A stretch of DNA of 43,246 nt, taken from Gemmatimonadota bacterium (lineage in GTDB: Bacteria; Gemmatimonadota; Gemmatimonadetes; Gemmatimonadales; GWC2-71-9). Position 1 is the first letter of the stretch. Every line of letters begins with the position of its first letter. Positions 15,919-23,059 of the stretch are shown one piece after another. A model generated the notes under the pieces. That model was given only the letters and a program-made list of their open reading frames with translations, did not search any database and had not been told where the DNA came from. The translations under genes and the position numbers were made by a program. The stretch is taken from positions 1 through 43,246 of the forward strand of contig QHUU01000093.1 in assembly GCA_003222155.1 (NCBI GenBank), given 5' to 3'.

Positions 15919-17151
15919 TCACAGATCATCCCGCCGCAAGGGCAGCGTCATGCAGCGCGGACCGCCGCCGCCCCGGACCAGCTCGCTCCCCTCCATGGTG
16001 ATCACCGCCCGCTCCCCCTCCACCAGCGACTCCTCCCCGGTGAGCAGATTCACCGCCGCGACGGTCTTGAACCCCGTGTGCTCGAGCTCGCGCAGCGTGG
16101 CCTCGTTGCGGGCGTAGGTGACCACGACGCCCGGCCGCACGGCGATGAAGTTGCAGGCCGACGACCACTGCTCCCGCTCCTGGAGCGAGCGATCGGACCC
16201 GCCACAGAACACCGGCTCGAGCGGCTGATCGACCGCCTGCAGGGCCGCGAAAAAGTTCGGCATCTCTTTCACACCCTTCGATCGCTTGCGGCGGTGCAGC
16301 ACCGCGAGCCGCTCCGGTCCCACGAAGTGCGGCGGATAGATGCAGCACAGCTCGCGGTCCAGCTGCGTGAAGATCATGTCCAGGTGAATAGCGGTCCGCT
16401 CGTTGGGAAGCACCACGACGATCACGTCCTTCACGCCACAATGCTCGAACACCAGGTCGCACAGGTGGTCGAGGGCCGCGGGGCTCGAGCGCTCGCTGAA
16501 GCCGAGCAGCAGGAGATCGGGACGCAACGGATGGACGTCCCCGCCTTCCAGCGTGTAGTTGTTGCGCTTCTCCTCCGAGCCGTCGTACAGGATGCCGGCG
16601 TTCTCGAGACAGGGGTGATAGCGGAACAGCGCCTTGACGAGCAACTCCTCGGTCCAGCGCACGCCGTAGCGCATCGAGCCGATGATCGAGTGCTCCCCGA
16701 TGACGATGCCCACGTCGCGCGTGAAGAACAAGTTGGGGAGCGGGGGGAGTGCGTAGCCGGTCTCGTTCAAGGCGCGGGCGATCGGCCCCGCCTCTTCCAA
16801 CGCGCCTTCGACCATGCGGCCGACGAGCGCGTCGGGAGCGAGCGCGGCCAGCTGCGCGGCGAGGGCGTCCGACGGCACCACTTCGAGCGCGCGGGTCACG
16901 AGGAACTCGCGCACGTCGGCACGCGCCACCAGCTCGGTCAGGAGCGTACGCACTTCGTACACCTGCGCAAAGCGCTCCAGCACGGTCACAAACCGCCGGT
17001 GCTCGCGCTGGGCGAGCTCCAAGTCGATGATGTCGTCGTACAGGTAGTCTTCCCGGCTGCCGGGGGTGACCGCGACGAGCTCGCGCCCGGGCGTGTGGAC
17101 CAGGACGGCCCGCAGCGGACCGATTTCCGAGGTGACGTGGACGCGGGCCAT
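15919..17151 (-). CDS. arcA: Arginine deiminase
   Basis: This 410-residue enzyme hydrolyses arginine to citrulline and ammonia, usually as the first step of anaerobic arginine fermentation. Guanidino-group-modifying signatures are in order: PNLFFTRD near residue 140, LEGGDVHPL near 205, the catalytic HLDMIFT near 257, and the C-terminal GGGGPRCMTLPLRRDDL carrying the nucleophilic Cys. Length fits arginine deiminase. No arcB or arcC is adjacent. It lies directly downstream of rex, fitting a redox-responsive anaerobic role. No Shine-Dalgarno is visible; a repeat arm ends about twelve bases upstream of ATG. Confidence 0.92.
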   Translation of the reverse strand: MARVHVTSEIGPLRAVLVHTPGRELVAVTPGSREDYLYDDIIDLELAQREHRRFVTVLERFAQVYEVRTLLTELVARADVREFLVTRALEVVPSDALAAQLAALAPDALVGRMVEGALEEAGPIARALNETGYALPPLPNLFFTRDVGIVIGEHSIIGSMRYGVRWTEELLVKALFRYHPCLENAGILYDGSEEKRNNYTLEGGDVHPLRPDLLLLGFSERSSPAALDHLCDLVFEHCGVKDVIVVVLPNERTAIHLDMIFTQLDRELCCIYPPHFVGPERLAVLHRRKRSKGVKEMPNFFAALQAVDQPLEPVFCGGSDRSLQEREQWSSACNFIAVRPGVVVTYARNEATLRELEHTGFKTVAAVNLLTGEESLVEGERAVITMEGSELVRGGGGPRCMTLPLRRDDL

Positions 17152-17163
17152 GGGGCGGAATCT

Positions 17164-17293
17164 AACGCGGAAGGGGGAACGCGGAGCCGAAGTCGGAACG
17201 CGGAAGGCGGAACGCGGAACCGCAAGGAGAGGTCGCTCGCGCTGCTCGGGTCGGGTTCATGTTCCGCGTTCCGCGTTCCGACTTCCGCGTTTC
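17164..17293. repeat. Family A element A3 (between rex and arcA)
   Basis: The left arm 17164-17222 is expanded (eight or so heptads with GGAAGGG, GGAGCC, GGAAGTC and GGAAGGC variants). The core 17223-17260 contains GGTCGCTCGC, also present in A6. The right arm 17261-17293 includes the rex stop codon (TGA then AACGCGG). It occupies the entire rex-arcA spacer. Confidence 0.9.
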
Positions 17294-17912
17294 AGCGGTT
17301 CGCCAGCGCGAAGCTCAACGTTTCCAGCTCGAGCGCCATGTTCACCGACTTGACCACGACGTCGGCGGGGACGGTGAGCTGCGCCGGCGCGAAGTTGAGG
17401 ATGGCCTTGACGCCGGCACGCACCAGCCGATCCACCACGTCTTGCGCCGCGTCCGCTGGCGTGACGACGATGGCGATGTCGATGGGCTCCCGGGCGAGGT
17501 CCGCCTCGAGATGGCGGACGTCCCGCACCACGAGGCCGTTCCAGCGGGAGCCGATTTTCTTCGGGTCTCTATCGTAGATGGCGGAGACGTGAAACCCGCG
17601 CTGCCGGAAGCCGGGATACTGAATCAGCGCCCCGCCGATGCGACCGGCGCCGACCAGTACGACGCGGTAGGTGCGGCGTAACCCCAGAATGTCGCGGATC
17701 TTGGCCGCGAGCTCGGGGACCGAGTAGCCGAGGCCGCGCTTGCCGAACGAGCCGAAAAACGAGAGGTCCTTGCGCACCTGTGCCGACGTCGTGCCGCCAC
17801 GCCGGGCCAGCTCGGCAGAGGAGATGGTGGTCTGGCCTTGTGCGGCGAACTGTTCGAGGAACCGCAGGTACAGGGAGAGCCGCCGCACGGTACTCTCGGA
17901 AATCTTCCGCAT
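17292..17912 (-). CDS. rex: Redox-sensing transcriptional repressor Rex
   Basis: This 206-residue protein has an N-terminal winged helix (MRKISESTVRRLSLYLRFLEQ, SSAELARRGGTTSAQVRKDLS FFGSFG) and a Rossmann NAD(H)-binding domain (VVLVGAGRIGGALIQYPGF). Rex senses the NADH/NAD+ ratio and represses anaerobic or fermentative genes. ATG at 17912 gives the conserved N-terminus; a GTG at 17939 would put the operator inside the coding region. A Rex-type palindrome abuts the ATG. The start codon has no Shine-Dalgarno, so a leaderless transcript or coupling to rsmA is possible. Confidence 0.95.
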   Translation of the reverse strand: MRKISESTVRRLSLYLRFLEQFAAQGQTTISSAELARRGGTTSAQVRKDLSFFGSFGKRGLGYSVPELAAKIRDILGLRRTYRVVLVGAGRIGGALIQYPGFRQRGFHVSAIYDRDPKKIGSRWNGLVVRDVRHLEADLAREPIDIAIVVTPADAAQDVVDRLVRAGVKAILNFAPAQLTVPADVVVKSVNMALELETLSFALANR

Positions 17913-17932
17913 ATTGTGAACAATTTCACAAT
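17913..17932. promoter_or_regulatory. Rex operator (ROP) at the rsmA-rex junction
   Basis: A 20-bp site has perfect inverted halves ATTGTGAA and TTCACAAT around CAAT, matching the general Rex operator pattern TTGTGAA-N4-TTCACAA. It touches the rex ATG and contains the rsmA stop codon (17926-17928). It probably mediates autoregulation and, by position, control of rex-arcA. Confidence 0.85.
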
Positions 17933-18753
17933 CGCGCACTCCAACGCAAGAGCCGCGCGAACTCGGGAGCCCCGAGTGTCTCAGGCCGAGCCGCGGGATC
18001 GAGCCCGAGCTCGCGCAGCCCCGTGCCCACCAGCGCCGCCGACCGCCCGGACGCCGTCATCACGACGTTGCGCAGCTGTTTGCGGCGCCGCGTGAAACAC
18101 GCGGTGACGAACGCGCGAAATGCCGCGATCTCCTCGGGCGCCACGAGCGGCTGCGCCAGCGGCGTGAGCCGCAGCAGGGCGCTGTCCACGCGCGGCCGCG
18201 GATGGAACGCGCCGGCCCGCACCGTCGCCAGGCGCTCCACGCGACACACCGCCTGCACGCCGACCGACAGGGCGCCGTACGCCTTCGACCCGGGCGCCGC
18301 CGCGACGCGCGCGGCGACCTCGGCCTGGACCAGAAACACGATGCGCTCGGGCAACGGCGGCGTGAGGGCTTTGTCGATCAGGGGAGAGGTGATGGCGTAG
18401 GGGATGTTGCCGACGACTTTGAAACGCGGAAGGCGGAACGCGGAACGCGGAACAGCAGGACCGGCGTCAACGAGTGCATGCCAGTCCAGCTGCAGCGCGT
18501 CTCCGTGCACGATGGTCAGTCCCTCTGTTCCGCGTTCCGCGTTCCGCGTTGCGAGTTCAGCAGTCAGCCGCCGATCTTTCTCGATCCCTATCACCCGCAG
18601 CCCGCGGGCGAGCAGGACCTCCGTGAGGCTCCCCCGCCCCGCCCCGATCTCGAGCACGACGTCGTCGGGCGCGGGGTCGAGCGCGTCGACGATTTTCTCG
18701 AGAATGGTGCGATCGGTGAGGAAGTGCTGGCCGAGCCGTTTGTCGGGAATCAC
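17926..18753 (-). CDS. rsmA: 16S rRNA dimethyladenosine transferase RsmA, carrying two repeat-encoded loops
   Basis: This 275-residue SAM-dependent methyltransferase dimethylates the adjacent adenines of helix 45. The N-terminus PDKRLGQHFL, motif I LEIGAGRGSLTEVL, acidic HGDALQLDW and catalytic VVGNIPYAITSPLI are present. The GTG start at 18753 overlaps the phosphatase stop by 4 bp. Two segments are alien: TRNAERGTE before the HGDAL motif and VPRSAFRLPRF after it. Both are encoded by inverted family A arms. They fall in loops flanking motif II/III, so the enzyme is probably still functional. Confidence 0.95.
   Translation of the reverse strand: MIPDKRLGQHFLTDRTILEKIVDALDPAPDDVVLEIGAGRGSLTEVLLARGLRVIGIEKDRRLTAELATRNAERGTEGLTIVHGDALQLDWHALVDAGPAVPRSAFRLPRFKVVGNIPYAITSPLIDKALTPPLPERIVFLVQAEVAARVAAAPGSKAYGALSVGVQAVCRVERLATVRAGAFHPRPRVDSALLRLTPLAQPLVAPEEIAAFRAFVTACFTRRRKQLRNVVMTASGRSAALVGTGLRELGLDPAARPETLGAPEFARLLRWSARL
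18421..18557. repeat. Family A arms A4a/A4b inside rsmA
   Basis: Arm 18421-18457 (AACGCGGAAGGCGGAACGC.. ending GGAACAG) and inverted arm 18524-18557 (CTGTTCCGCG.., ending GCGAGTTC) flank 66 bases that encode the conserved GLTIVHGDALQLDWHAL of RsmA. The core is therefore host sequence, not element core. The arms appear to have inserted separately, or the enclosed segment was retained. Both are translated in frame. Confidence 0.9.
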
Positions 18754-20279
18754 GCCTTGAGGATGACCACGGTGCGGTCGTCGGTGGGCGGGGCGCCGCC
18801 GGTGAAGCCGGCCAGGTCGGCGTGCACCGACTCGAGGATTTCCAGCGCCGGGCGCGCCCGGAGACGGGCGACGTGGCCGAGCACGCGCTCCTCGCCGAAC
18901 CGCTCGCCCCGTCCGCCCACGGCCTCGGCCACCCCGTCGGTGAACAGGCACAGGATCGCGTCCTTGCGCGTCCACGGCCGGGTCGTGTCCGCGCCCGGCG
19001 CGGTGGCGAGGCCGAGCGGCGGGCGAGTGGCCTCGAGCCGGGTGGCTTCCCCGGTGCGGGTGGACACGAGAAACGCATGGGGATGGCCCGCGTTGCCGAA
19101 CGTGATGCGCCCGGCCTGCGGGTCCACGACGGCATAGAACACGGTGAGGAACATCTCCGTGTTGGCGAGCTCCTCGGTGAGGGACTCTTCCAGTCGGCGC
19201 AGCACTTCGGTGGGCGTCTCCGCCGATTCGGCGTGGATACCCGACGCGGCCATCACGAGCGCCATGATCAGCGCGGCGCTGAAGCCGTGGCTCGTGACGT
19301 CGCCGATCATGACGCCGATCAGGCCGGCGCGCAGGTTCAGCAGATTGTAGAAGTCACCGCCCACCGATTCCGCCTGGCGGCAGCGGGCCGCCACGTCGAC
19401 GCGCGCCGCGAGCACGAGGGGCGACGGCAGCAGCTTCAGCTGGAGGTCGCGCGCCAGCTCCAGCTCGCGGCGCACGCGCTGCTGCCCCAGGTCCTGCGCG
19501 ACGAGGCGCGCGTTTTCGATCGCGGCCCCGATCTGGTTCGCGATCGCCGCGACGAGCTTGCGATCCCCCGCCGTGAATGCGTCCTCGCCCACCCGGTCCG
19601 TGAGGTTGATCACCCCGATCGGCTTGCCGCGCGCGCCGGGCGCCGCGTACAGCACGGGCACCGACAGGAACGCTTCGCCGCGGTAGTTCCGGCCCTCGGG
19701 GCAGCCGGGACTGACGGCCTTGGGATCGGTCGGGTCGTAGCTCACGATCCGCATCTCGCGGAACACGCGCGCCGCCACCGAGCAGAGATCGTCGACCTCG
19801 ATCGGCTCGAGGTCGTCCGGTGCCATGCCGCGCGCGGCGACGATGCGCAACACGTGGGCCTCGGGGTCGTGCACCAGCAGCGTGGCGCGGCGCGCCCCCA
19901 CCACCGTCGAGACTTCGCGCAGGATCCGCTCCGCCGCCTCGTCCAGCCGGATCGTGTGGCCGAGGATCTCGCTGATCGTGTAGATCAGATCGATCTCCTC
20001 GTAGCGGTCCGACAGCTCGGCCGCGACCTGGGCGGCGTCGCGCTCGGCGGACAGCACGGCGGCAATGATCTGGGCGAGCTCCTGCGCCTTCCCCGGTCCC
20101 CCGTTCGCGATCTCGAGCCACACGCCCTCCGCTTCGGGAATGGGCACGAGCGACGCCGACGCCGGCGGCGCGTCGCCCGCATCCGTGCGCAAGCGCAGGC
20201 GCGCGCCGCTCAGCCGCTCGAGCACCGGCAGCAGCCGCTCGAGACGCTCGCCGGTCAGCCCGCCAGGAGCGTCAGGCAC
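18750..20279 (-). CDS. GAF-domain PP2C/SpoIIE-family serine phosphatase (RsbU-like)
   Basis: The protein is 509 residues. The central GAF domain (about 100-260: RILREVSTVVGARRATLLVHD, GVINLTDRVGEDAFTAGDRKLV) is followed by a short coiled linker (RELELARDLQLKLLPS) and a SpoIIE phosphatase domain with VGGDFYNLL, GDVTSHGFSAAL, FGNAGHPHAFLV and LFTDGVAEAVG. These residues coordinate the metal pair. It probably dephosphorylates the adjacent STAS antagonist in a partner-switching circuit, with GAF as the input. The GTG start overlaps the RsbW-like gene by 25 bp. Confidence 0.9.
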   Translation of the reverse strand: MPDAPGGLTGERLERLLPVLERLSGARLRLRTDAGDAPPASASLVPIPEAEGVWLEIANGGPGKAQELAQIIAAVLSAERDAAQVAAELSDRYEEIDLIYTISEILGHTIRLDEAAERILREVSTVVGARRATLLVHDPEAHVLRIVAARGMAPDDLEPIEVDDLCSVAARVFREMRIVSYDPTDPKAVSPGCPEGRNYRGEAFLSVPVLYAAPGARGKPIGVINLTDRVGEDAFTAGDRKLVAAIANQIGAAIENARLVAQDLGQQRVRRELELARDLQLKLLPSPLVLAARVDVAARCRQAESVGGDFYNLLNLRAGLIGVMIGDVTSHGFSAALIMALVMAASGIHAESAETPTEVLRRLEESLTEELANTEMFLTVFYAVVDPQAGRITFGNAGHPHAFLVSTRTGEATRLEATRPPLGLATAPGADTTRPWTRKDAILCLFTDGVAEAVGGRGERFGEERVLGHVARLRARPALEILESVHADLAGFTGGAPPTDDRTVVILKA

Positions 20280-20713
20280 ACCGAGTTTCCCTTCGCATTG
20301 AAGGCGACATGGTCCACCAAGCGTCGCAGCACGAACAGGCCGCGCCCGTCCTCGAGCTCCAGGCGATCGGGCAGCGTGGGATCCGGAATCCCGTCCGGGT
20401 CGAATCCGTCTCCCTCATCGGTCACGTGCAGGCGGACGACGTCGTGCCCGACCTGGACCAGCACGTGCACGACCCGGGCGGGGTCGTGGTGGTTGCCGTA
20501 CGCGATGGCGTTGGCAAGGGCCTCCGCGAGGGCGGTGCGGAAATTGAAACGGATGCGGCGCGGCGAGAGGGGGCCCGAGGGGAGGCGCCCGACGATCAGC
20601 TCGACCGCCGGGCCGACGTACTTCAAGTCGCTCGGCACATCGAGCAACAGCTCGGTTTCGGTCTCACCTCCCCCCGCCCGGCGGCGGACGTCGAGGTGCA
20701 GCGGCGTGGTCAC
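20255..20713 (-). CDS. RsbW-like anti-sigma factor / serine kinase (HATPase_c)
   Basis: The 152-residue GHKL ATPase domain shows the N box ALAEALANAIAYGN, G1 box DEGDGFD and G2 region DGRGLFVLRRLVD. It has the size and layout of RsbW/SpoIIAB kinases that bind a sigma factor and phosphorylate a STAS protein. The GTG start lies three bases after the STAS gene stop. The sigma factor it would control is not in the window, so the target could equally be a non-sigma effector. Confidence 0.88.
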   Translation of the reverse strand: MTTPLHLDVRRRAGGGETETELLLDVPSDLKYVGPAVELIVGRLPSGPLSPRRIRFNFRTALAEALANAIAYGNHHDPARVVHVLVQVGHDVVRLHVTDEGDGFDPDGIPDPTLPDRLELEDGRGLFVLRRLVDHVAFNAKGNSVCLTLLAG

Positions 20714-20716
20714 GGG

Positions 20717-21052
20717 CTAGAAGGCGGCGAGCGCCTCCTCGGACGTCTTGGTGATGGCGAAGAGGGTATCCAGCTTGGTCAGCTCGAACAGCGTCTGCAG
20801 GTCCTCGTTCAGGCCGCACAGCCGCAGATCCCCGCCCTGCTCGCGGATCTTCTTCGAGAGCGACACGAGGACGCCGAGGCCGGAGGAGTCGATGTAGCCG
20901 GTCTTCGCGAAATCGACCACGAACTTCCGGCCGCCGCCCTCCAGCGCGTCGAGCACCTTCTGCTTCAGCTCCTGGCGATTGCCCACGATCAGCTGGCCGT
21001 CGACGCCGACGACGACGACGCCGTGCTTGTCTTTGCGCAACGTGAAGCTCAT
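20717..21052 (-). CDS. STAS-domain anti-sigma factor antagonist (RsbV/SpoIIAA-like)
   Basis: This 111-residue single STAS domain has the canonical phosphoacceptor loop GYIDSSGLGVL (Ser57 by analogy) and the SLSKKIREQGGDLRLCGLN helix-strand block. Unphosphorylated protein would bind the RsbW-like kinase and free its partner. The ATG at 21052 overlaps the pta stop by 4 bp (ATGA). The longer upstream frame is a shadow of pta. It completes the RsbV-RsbW-RsbU order on the minus strand. Confidence 0.9.
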   Translation of the reverse strand: MSFTLRKDKHGVVVVGVDGQLIVGNRQELKQKVLDALEGGGRKFVVDFAKTGYIDSSGLGVLVSLSKKIREQGGDLRLCGLNEDLQTLFELTKLDTLFAITKTSEEALAAF

Positions 21053-21966
21053 GGCTGCTCCCCGGCTTGAAGGACGGCGACCGCGGCGGTGTCCACAATA
21101 TCGTCGGCGGTGGCGCCCCGCGACAGGTCGGCGACGGGTCGCGCCAGCCCCTGGAGAATCGGCCCGATCGCCTCCCACCCACCCAGCCGCTGCACCAGTT
21201 TGTATCCGATGTTGCCACTGTCAAGATCGGGGAACACGAGCACGTTGGCCCGGCCCGCCACCCCGGAGCCCGGCGCCTTGCGCGCCGCCACGTCCATCAC
21301 GAGCGCCGCGTCGCTCTGCAGCTCGCCGTCGAACGCGAAGTCGGGCCGCCGGGCAGCCAGGAGCTCGAGTGCCCGGCGCACGCGCTCCACCCGCGGCCCG
21401 GTGGCGCTCCCCTTGGTGCTGTACGAGAGAAACGCCACCACCGGCTCGTCCCCCACGATGCGACGGCGGTCGTGCGCGGCCGCGACGGCCGCCTCGGCGA
21501 GCTGCTGCGACGTCGGCTCGGGTACGACCGCGCAATCGGTGAACGTGAGCACGACGTCGTCGCGCACCATGTAGAACGCACCGCTCACGGTCGTGATGCC
21601 GGGCGCCGTGCCCACCGTACGCAGGGCGGCGCGGATCGTGTCGCCGCTCGGAAACGTGGCGCCCCCGACCATCACATCGGCGCGGCCCAGCGCCACGAGC
21701 GCGGCGCCGTACGTGAGGGGATGCGCGAGGGCGGTGGCGGCGGCGGCATCGTCGGGATACTTGTCCGGGTGGCGGGTCCGCAGGAGCTGGAGCATGTCGG
21801 GGAGCGGGGAGCCGGCGGCACCACCTTCCAGGAGCTGGACGGGTCCCAACTGTAATTGCTCGATGCGCGCGGCGGCGGCCCGGACGCGGTCGTCCTGTCC
21901 CTCGGGCAGCACGATGCGGCGGCGCGCGCGCCGGGCCCGCTGGTACAGGGCATCACGGAACGTCAC
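21049..21966 (-). CDS. pta: Phosphate acetyltransferase
   Basis: This 305-residue short-form phosphotransacetylase interconverts acetyl-CoA and acetyl phosphate. Family blocks are ADVMVGGATFPSGDTIRAAL, FTDCAVVPEPTSQQLAEAAV, AFLSYSTKGSATGPRVERV, DGELQSDAALV and the C-terminal FPDLDSGNIGYKLVQRL. It lacks the N-terminal DRTGG extension of the enterobacterial enzyme. The GTG start overlaps the coaD stop by 4 bp. No ackA is present in the window. Confidence 0.92.
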   Translation of the reverse strand: MTFRDALYQRARRARRRIVLPEGQDDRVRAAAARIEQLQLGPVQLLEGGAAGSPLPDMLQLLRTRHPDKYPDDAAAATALAHPLTYGAALVALGRADVMVGGATFPSGDTIRAALRTVGTAPGITTVSGAFYMVRDDVVLTFTDCAVVPEPTSQQLAEAAVAAAHDRRRIVGDEPVVAFLSYSTKGSATGPRVERVRRALELLAARRPDFAFDGELQSDAALVMDVAARKAPGSGVAGRANVLVFPDLDSGNIGYKLVQRLGGWEAIGPILQGLARPVADLSRGATADDIVDTAAVAVLQAGEQP

Positions 21967-22442
21967 TTCCCGAACTTTTGCTTGAGCGCCTGGCCCACCG
22001 CGGGGTGCACGAGCTGCGACACATCGCCTCCGAAGCGGGCCACTTCGCGCACGAGGCTCGAGCTCAGGTAGGTGAGGTCGAAGGCGGGCACGAGGAACAC
22101 CGTTTCGACCCCGGGAGCGAGATTGCGGTTCATGAGCGCCATCTGGAACTCGTACTCGAAGTCGCTCACCGCGCGGAGACCGCGCACGATCAGGGTAGCG
22201 CCGGCGGCGCGCACGAAGTCGGCCAGCAATCCGTCGAACGACCGGACCTCGACGTGCGGATCGGCCGCGGCCTTCTGAATCAACGCCACGCGCTGCTCCA
22301 GCGTGAACAGCGGCTGCTTCGCGACGTTGACGGCCACCGCGACGATCACCCGGTCGGCGAACGTCAGGGCCCGCCGGATCAGGTCTTCGTGCCCCCGCGT
22401 GATGGGGTCGAACGAGCCCGGGTAGACGGCGACGCGCGTCAT
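21963..22442 (-). CDS. coaD: Phosphopantetheine adenylyltransferase
   Basis: This 159-residue enzyme catalyses the fourth step of CoA synthesis. YPGSFDPITRGHEDLIRRA contains the HxGH-like nucleotidyltransferase motif (TRGH), and the C-terminal half has LIVRGLRAVSDFEYEFQMA and YLSSSLVREVA, both diagnostic of CoaD. The ATG overlaps the rsmD stop by 4 bp; the rsmD-coaD pair is very common. Confidence 0.97.
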   Translation of the reverse strand: MTRVAVYPGSFDPITRGHEDLIRRALTFADRVIVAVAVNVAKQPLFTLEQRVALIQKAAADPHVEVRSFDGLLADFVRAAGATLIVRGLRAVSDFEYEFQMALMNRNLAPGVETVFLVPAFDLTYLSSSLVREVARFGGDVSQLVHPAVGQALKQKFGK

Positions 22443-23059
22443 GGCGCGTAAATGAAGGTGACGGCCGTGTCGCCGTAGCGCCGCGTGTCGTCGCCGGGGA
22501 TGGGCTGGTCCGCGCGGTGCTCGATCGAGAAGATGCGCGCGAAGGCGTTGACGCGGAACACGGCCACCAGCCGGGCGGCCTCGTGCCCGGCGTACGGGGG
22601 GTCGGCGAACGCCACGTCGTACTGACCCGGCTGGAGTCGCTCCGCGAACCGGAGCGCGTCCGCGCGGTGAATCGCGGCGCGGTCATCCACGTCGAGCGTC
22701 TTGACGTTGGCCTTGAGCGTGGCGAGCGCGAAGCGGTGCAGCTCCACGAAGTCCGCGCTCGCGGCCCCGCGCGACAGGGCTTCGAAGCCGAGCGCCCCGG
22801 AGCCCGCGAACAGGTCGAGCACCCGGGCCCCCCGGATCGAGCGCTGCAGGATCGAAAACCACGCCTCGCGCACCCGGTCCGCCGTGGGACGCACTTTGTC
22901 GGTGGCGGGCGTCTTGAGACGGCGGCCTTTGAATTCGCCGGCGATGATGCGGACGAAGCCCAACCCGGCCCCCTTCCCAAGTCGGGACGCGGAAGGCGGA
23001 ACGCGGAACAGCAAGCGAAGCGCCTGCTCCGCGTTCCGCGTTCCGAGTTCCGCGTTCAT
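22439..23059 (-). CDS. rsmD: 16S rRNA (guanine-966-N2)-methyltransferase RsmD, with a repeat-encoded N-terminus
   Basis: The methyltransferase core begins at RIIAGEFKGRRL, then VRPTADRVREAWFS, SAM motif VLDLFAGSGALGFEAL and catalytic FADPPY. The first ATG (23059) overlaps the recJ stop (ATGA) and makes a 35-residue N-terminal extension (NAELGTRNAEQ.. FRVPPSAS) that comes entirely from repeat element A5. A TTG at 22963 with GGGGG upstream would start just before FVRIIAG and avoid the extension. Which start is used is uncertain. With ATG the protein is 206 residues against the usual 180-200. Confidence 0.92.
   Translation of the reverse strand: MNAELGTRNAEQALRLLFRVPPSASRLGKGAGLGFVRIIAGEFKGRRLKTPATDKVRPTADRVREAWFSILQRSIRGARVLDLFAGSGALGFEALSRGAASADFVELHRFALATLKANVKTLDVDDRAAIHRADALRFAERLQPGQYDVAFADPPYAGHEAARLVAVFRVNAFARIFSIEHRADQPIPGDDTRRYGDTAVTFIYAP
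22981..23058. repeat. Family A element A5 (recJ-rsmD junction)
   Basis: The left arm 22983-23011 and right arm 23032-23058 (CCTGCTCCGCG...) enclose a short 20-nt core. The recJ stop codon is the outer edge of the right arm (TGA then ACGCGG on the minus strand). It is the most compact copy of the family in the window. Confidence 0.9.

Noticed and set aside
15919-17151. Arginine deiminase considered as a glycine/inosamine amidinotransferase
   Set aside because: The FTRD, EGGD, HLDMIFT and C-terminal GGGGPRCMT blocks and the length fit arginine deiminase better.
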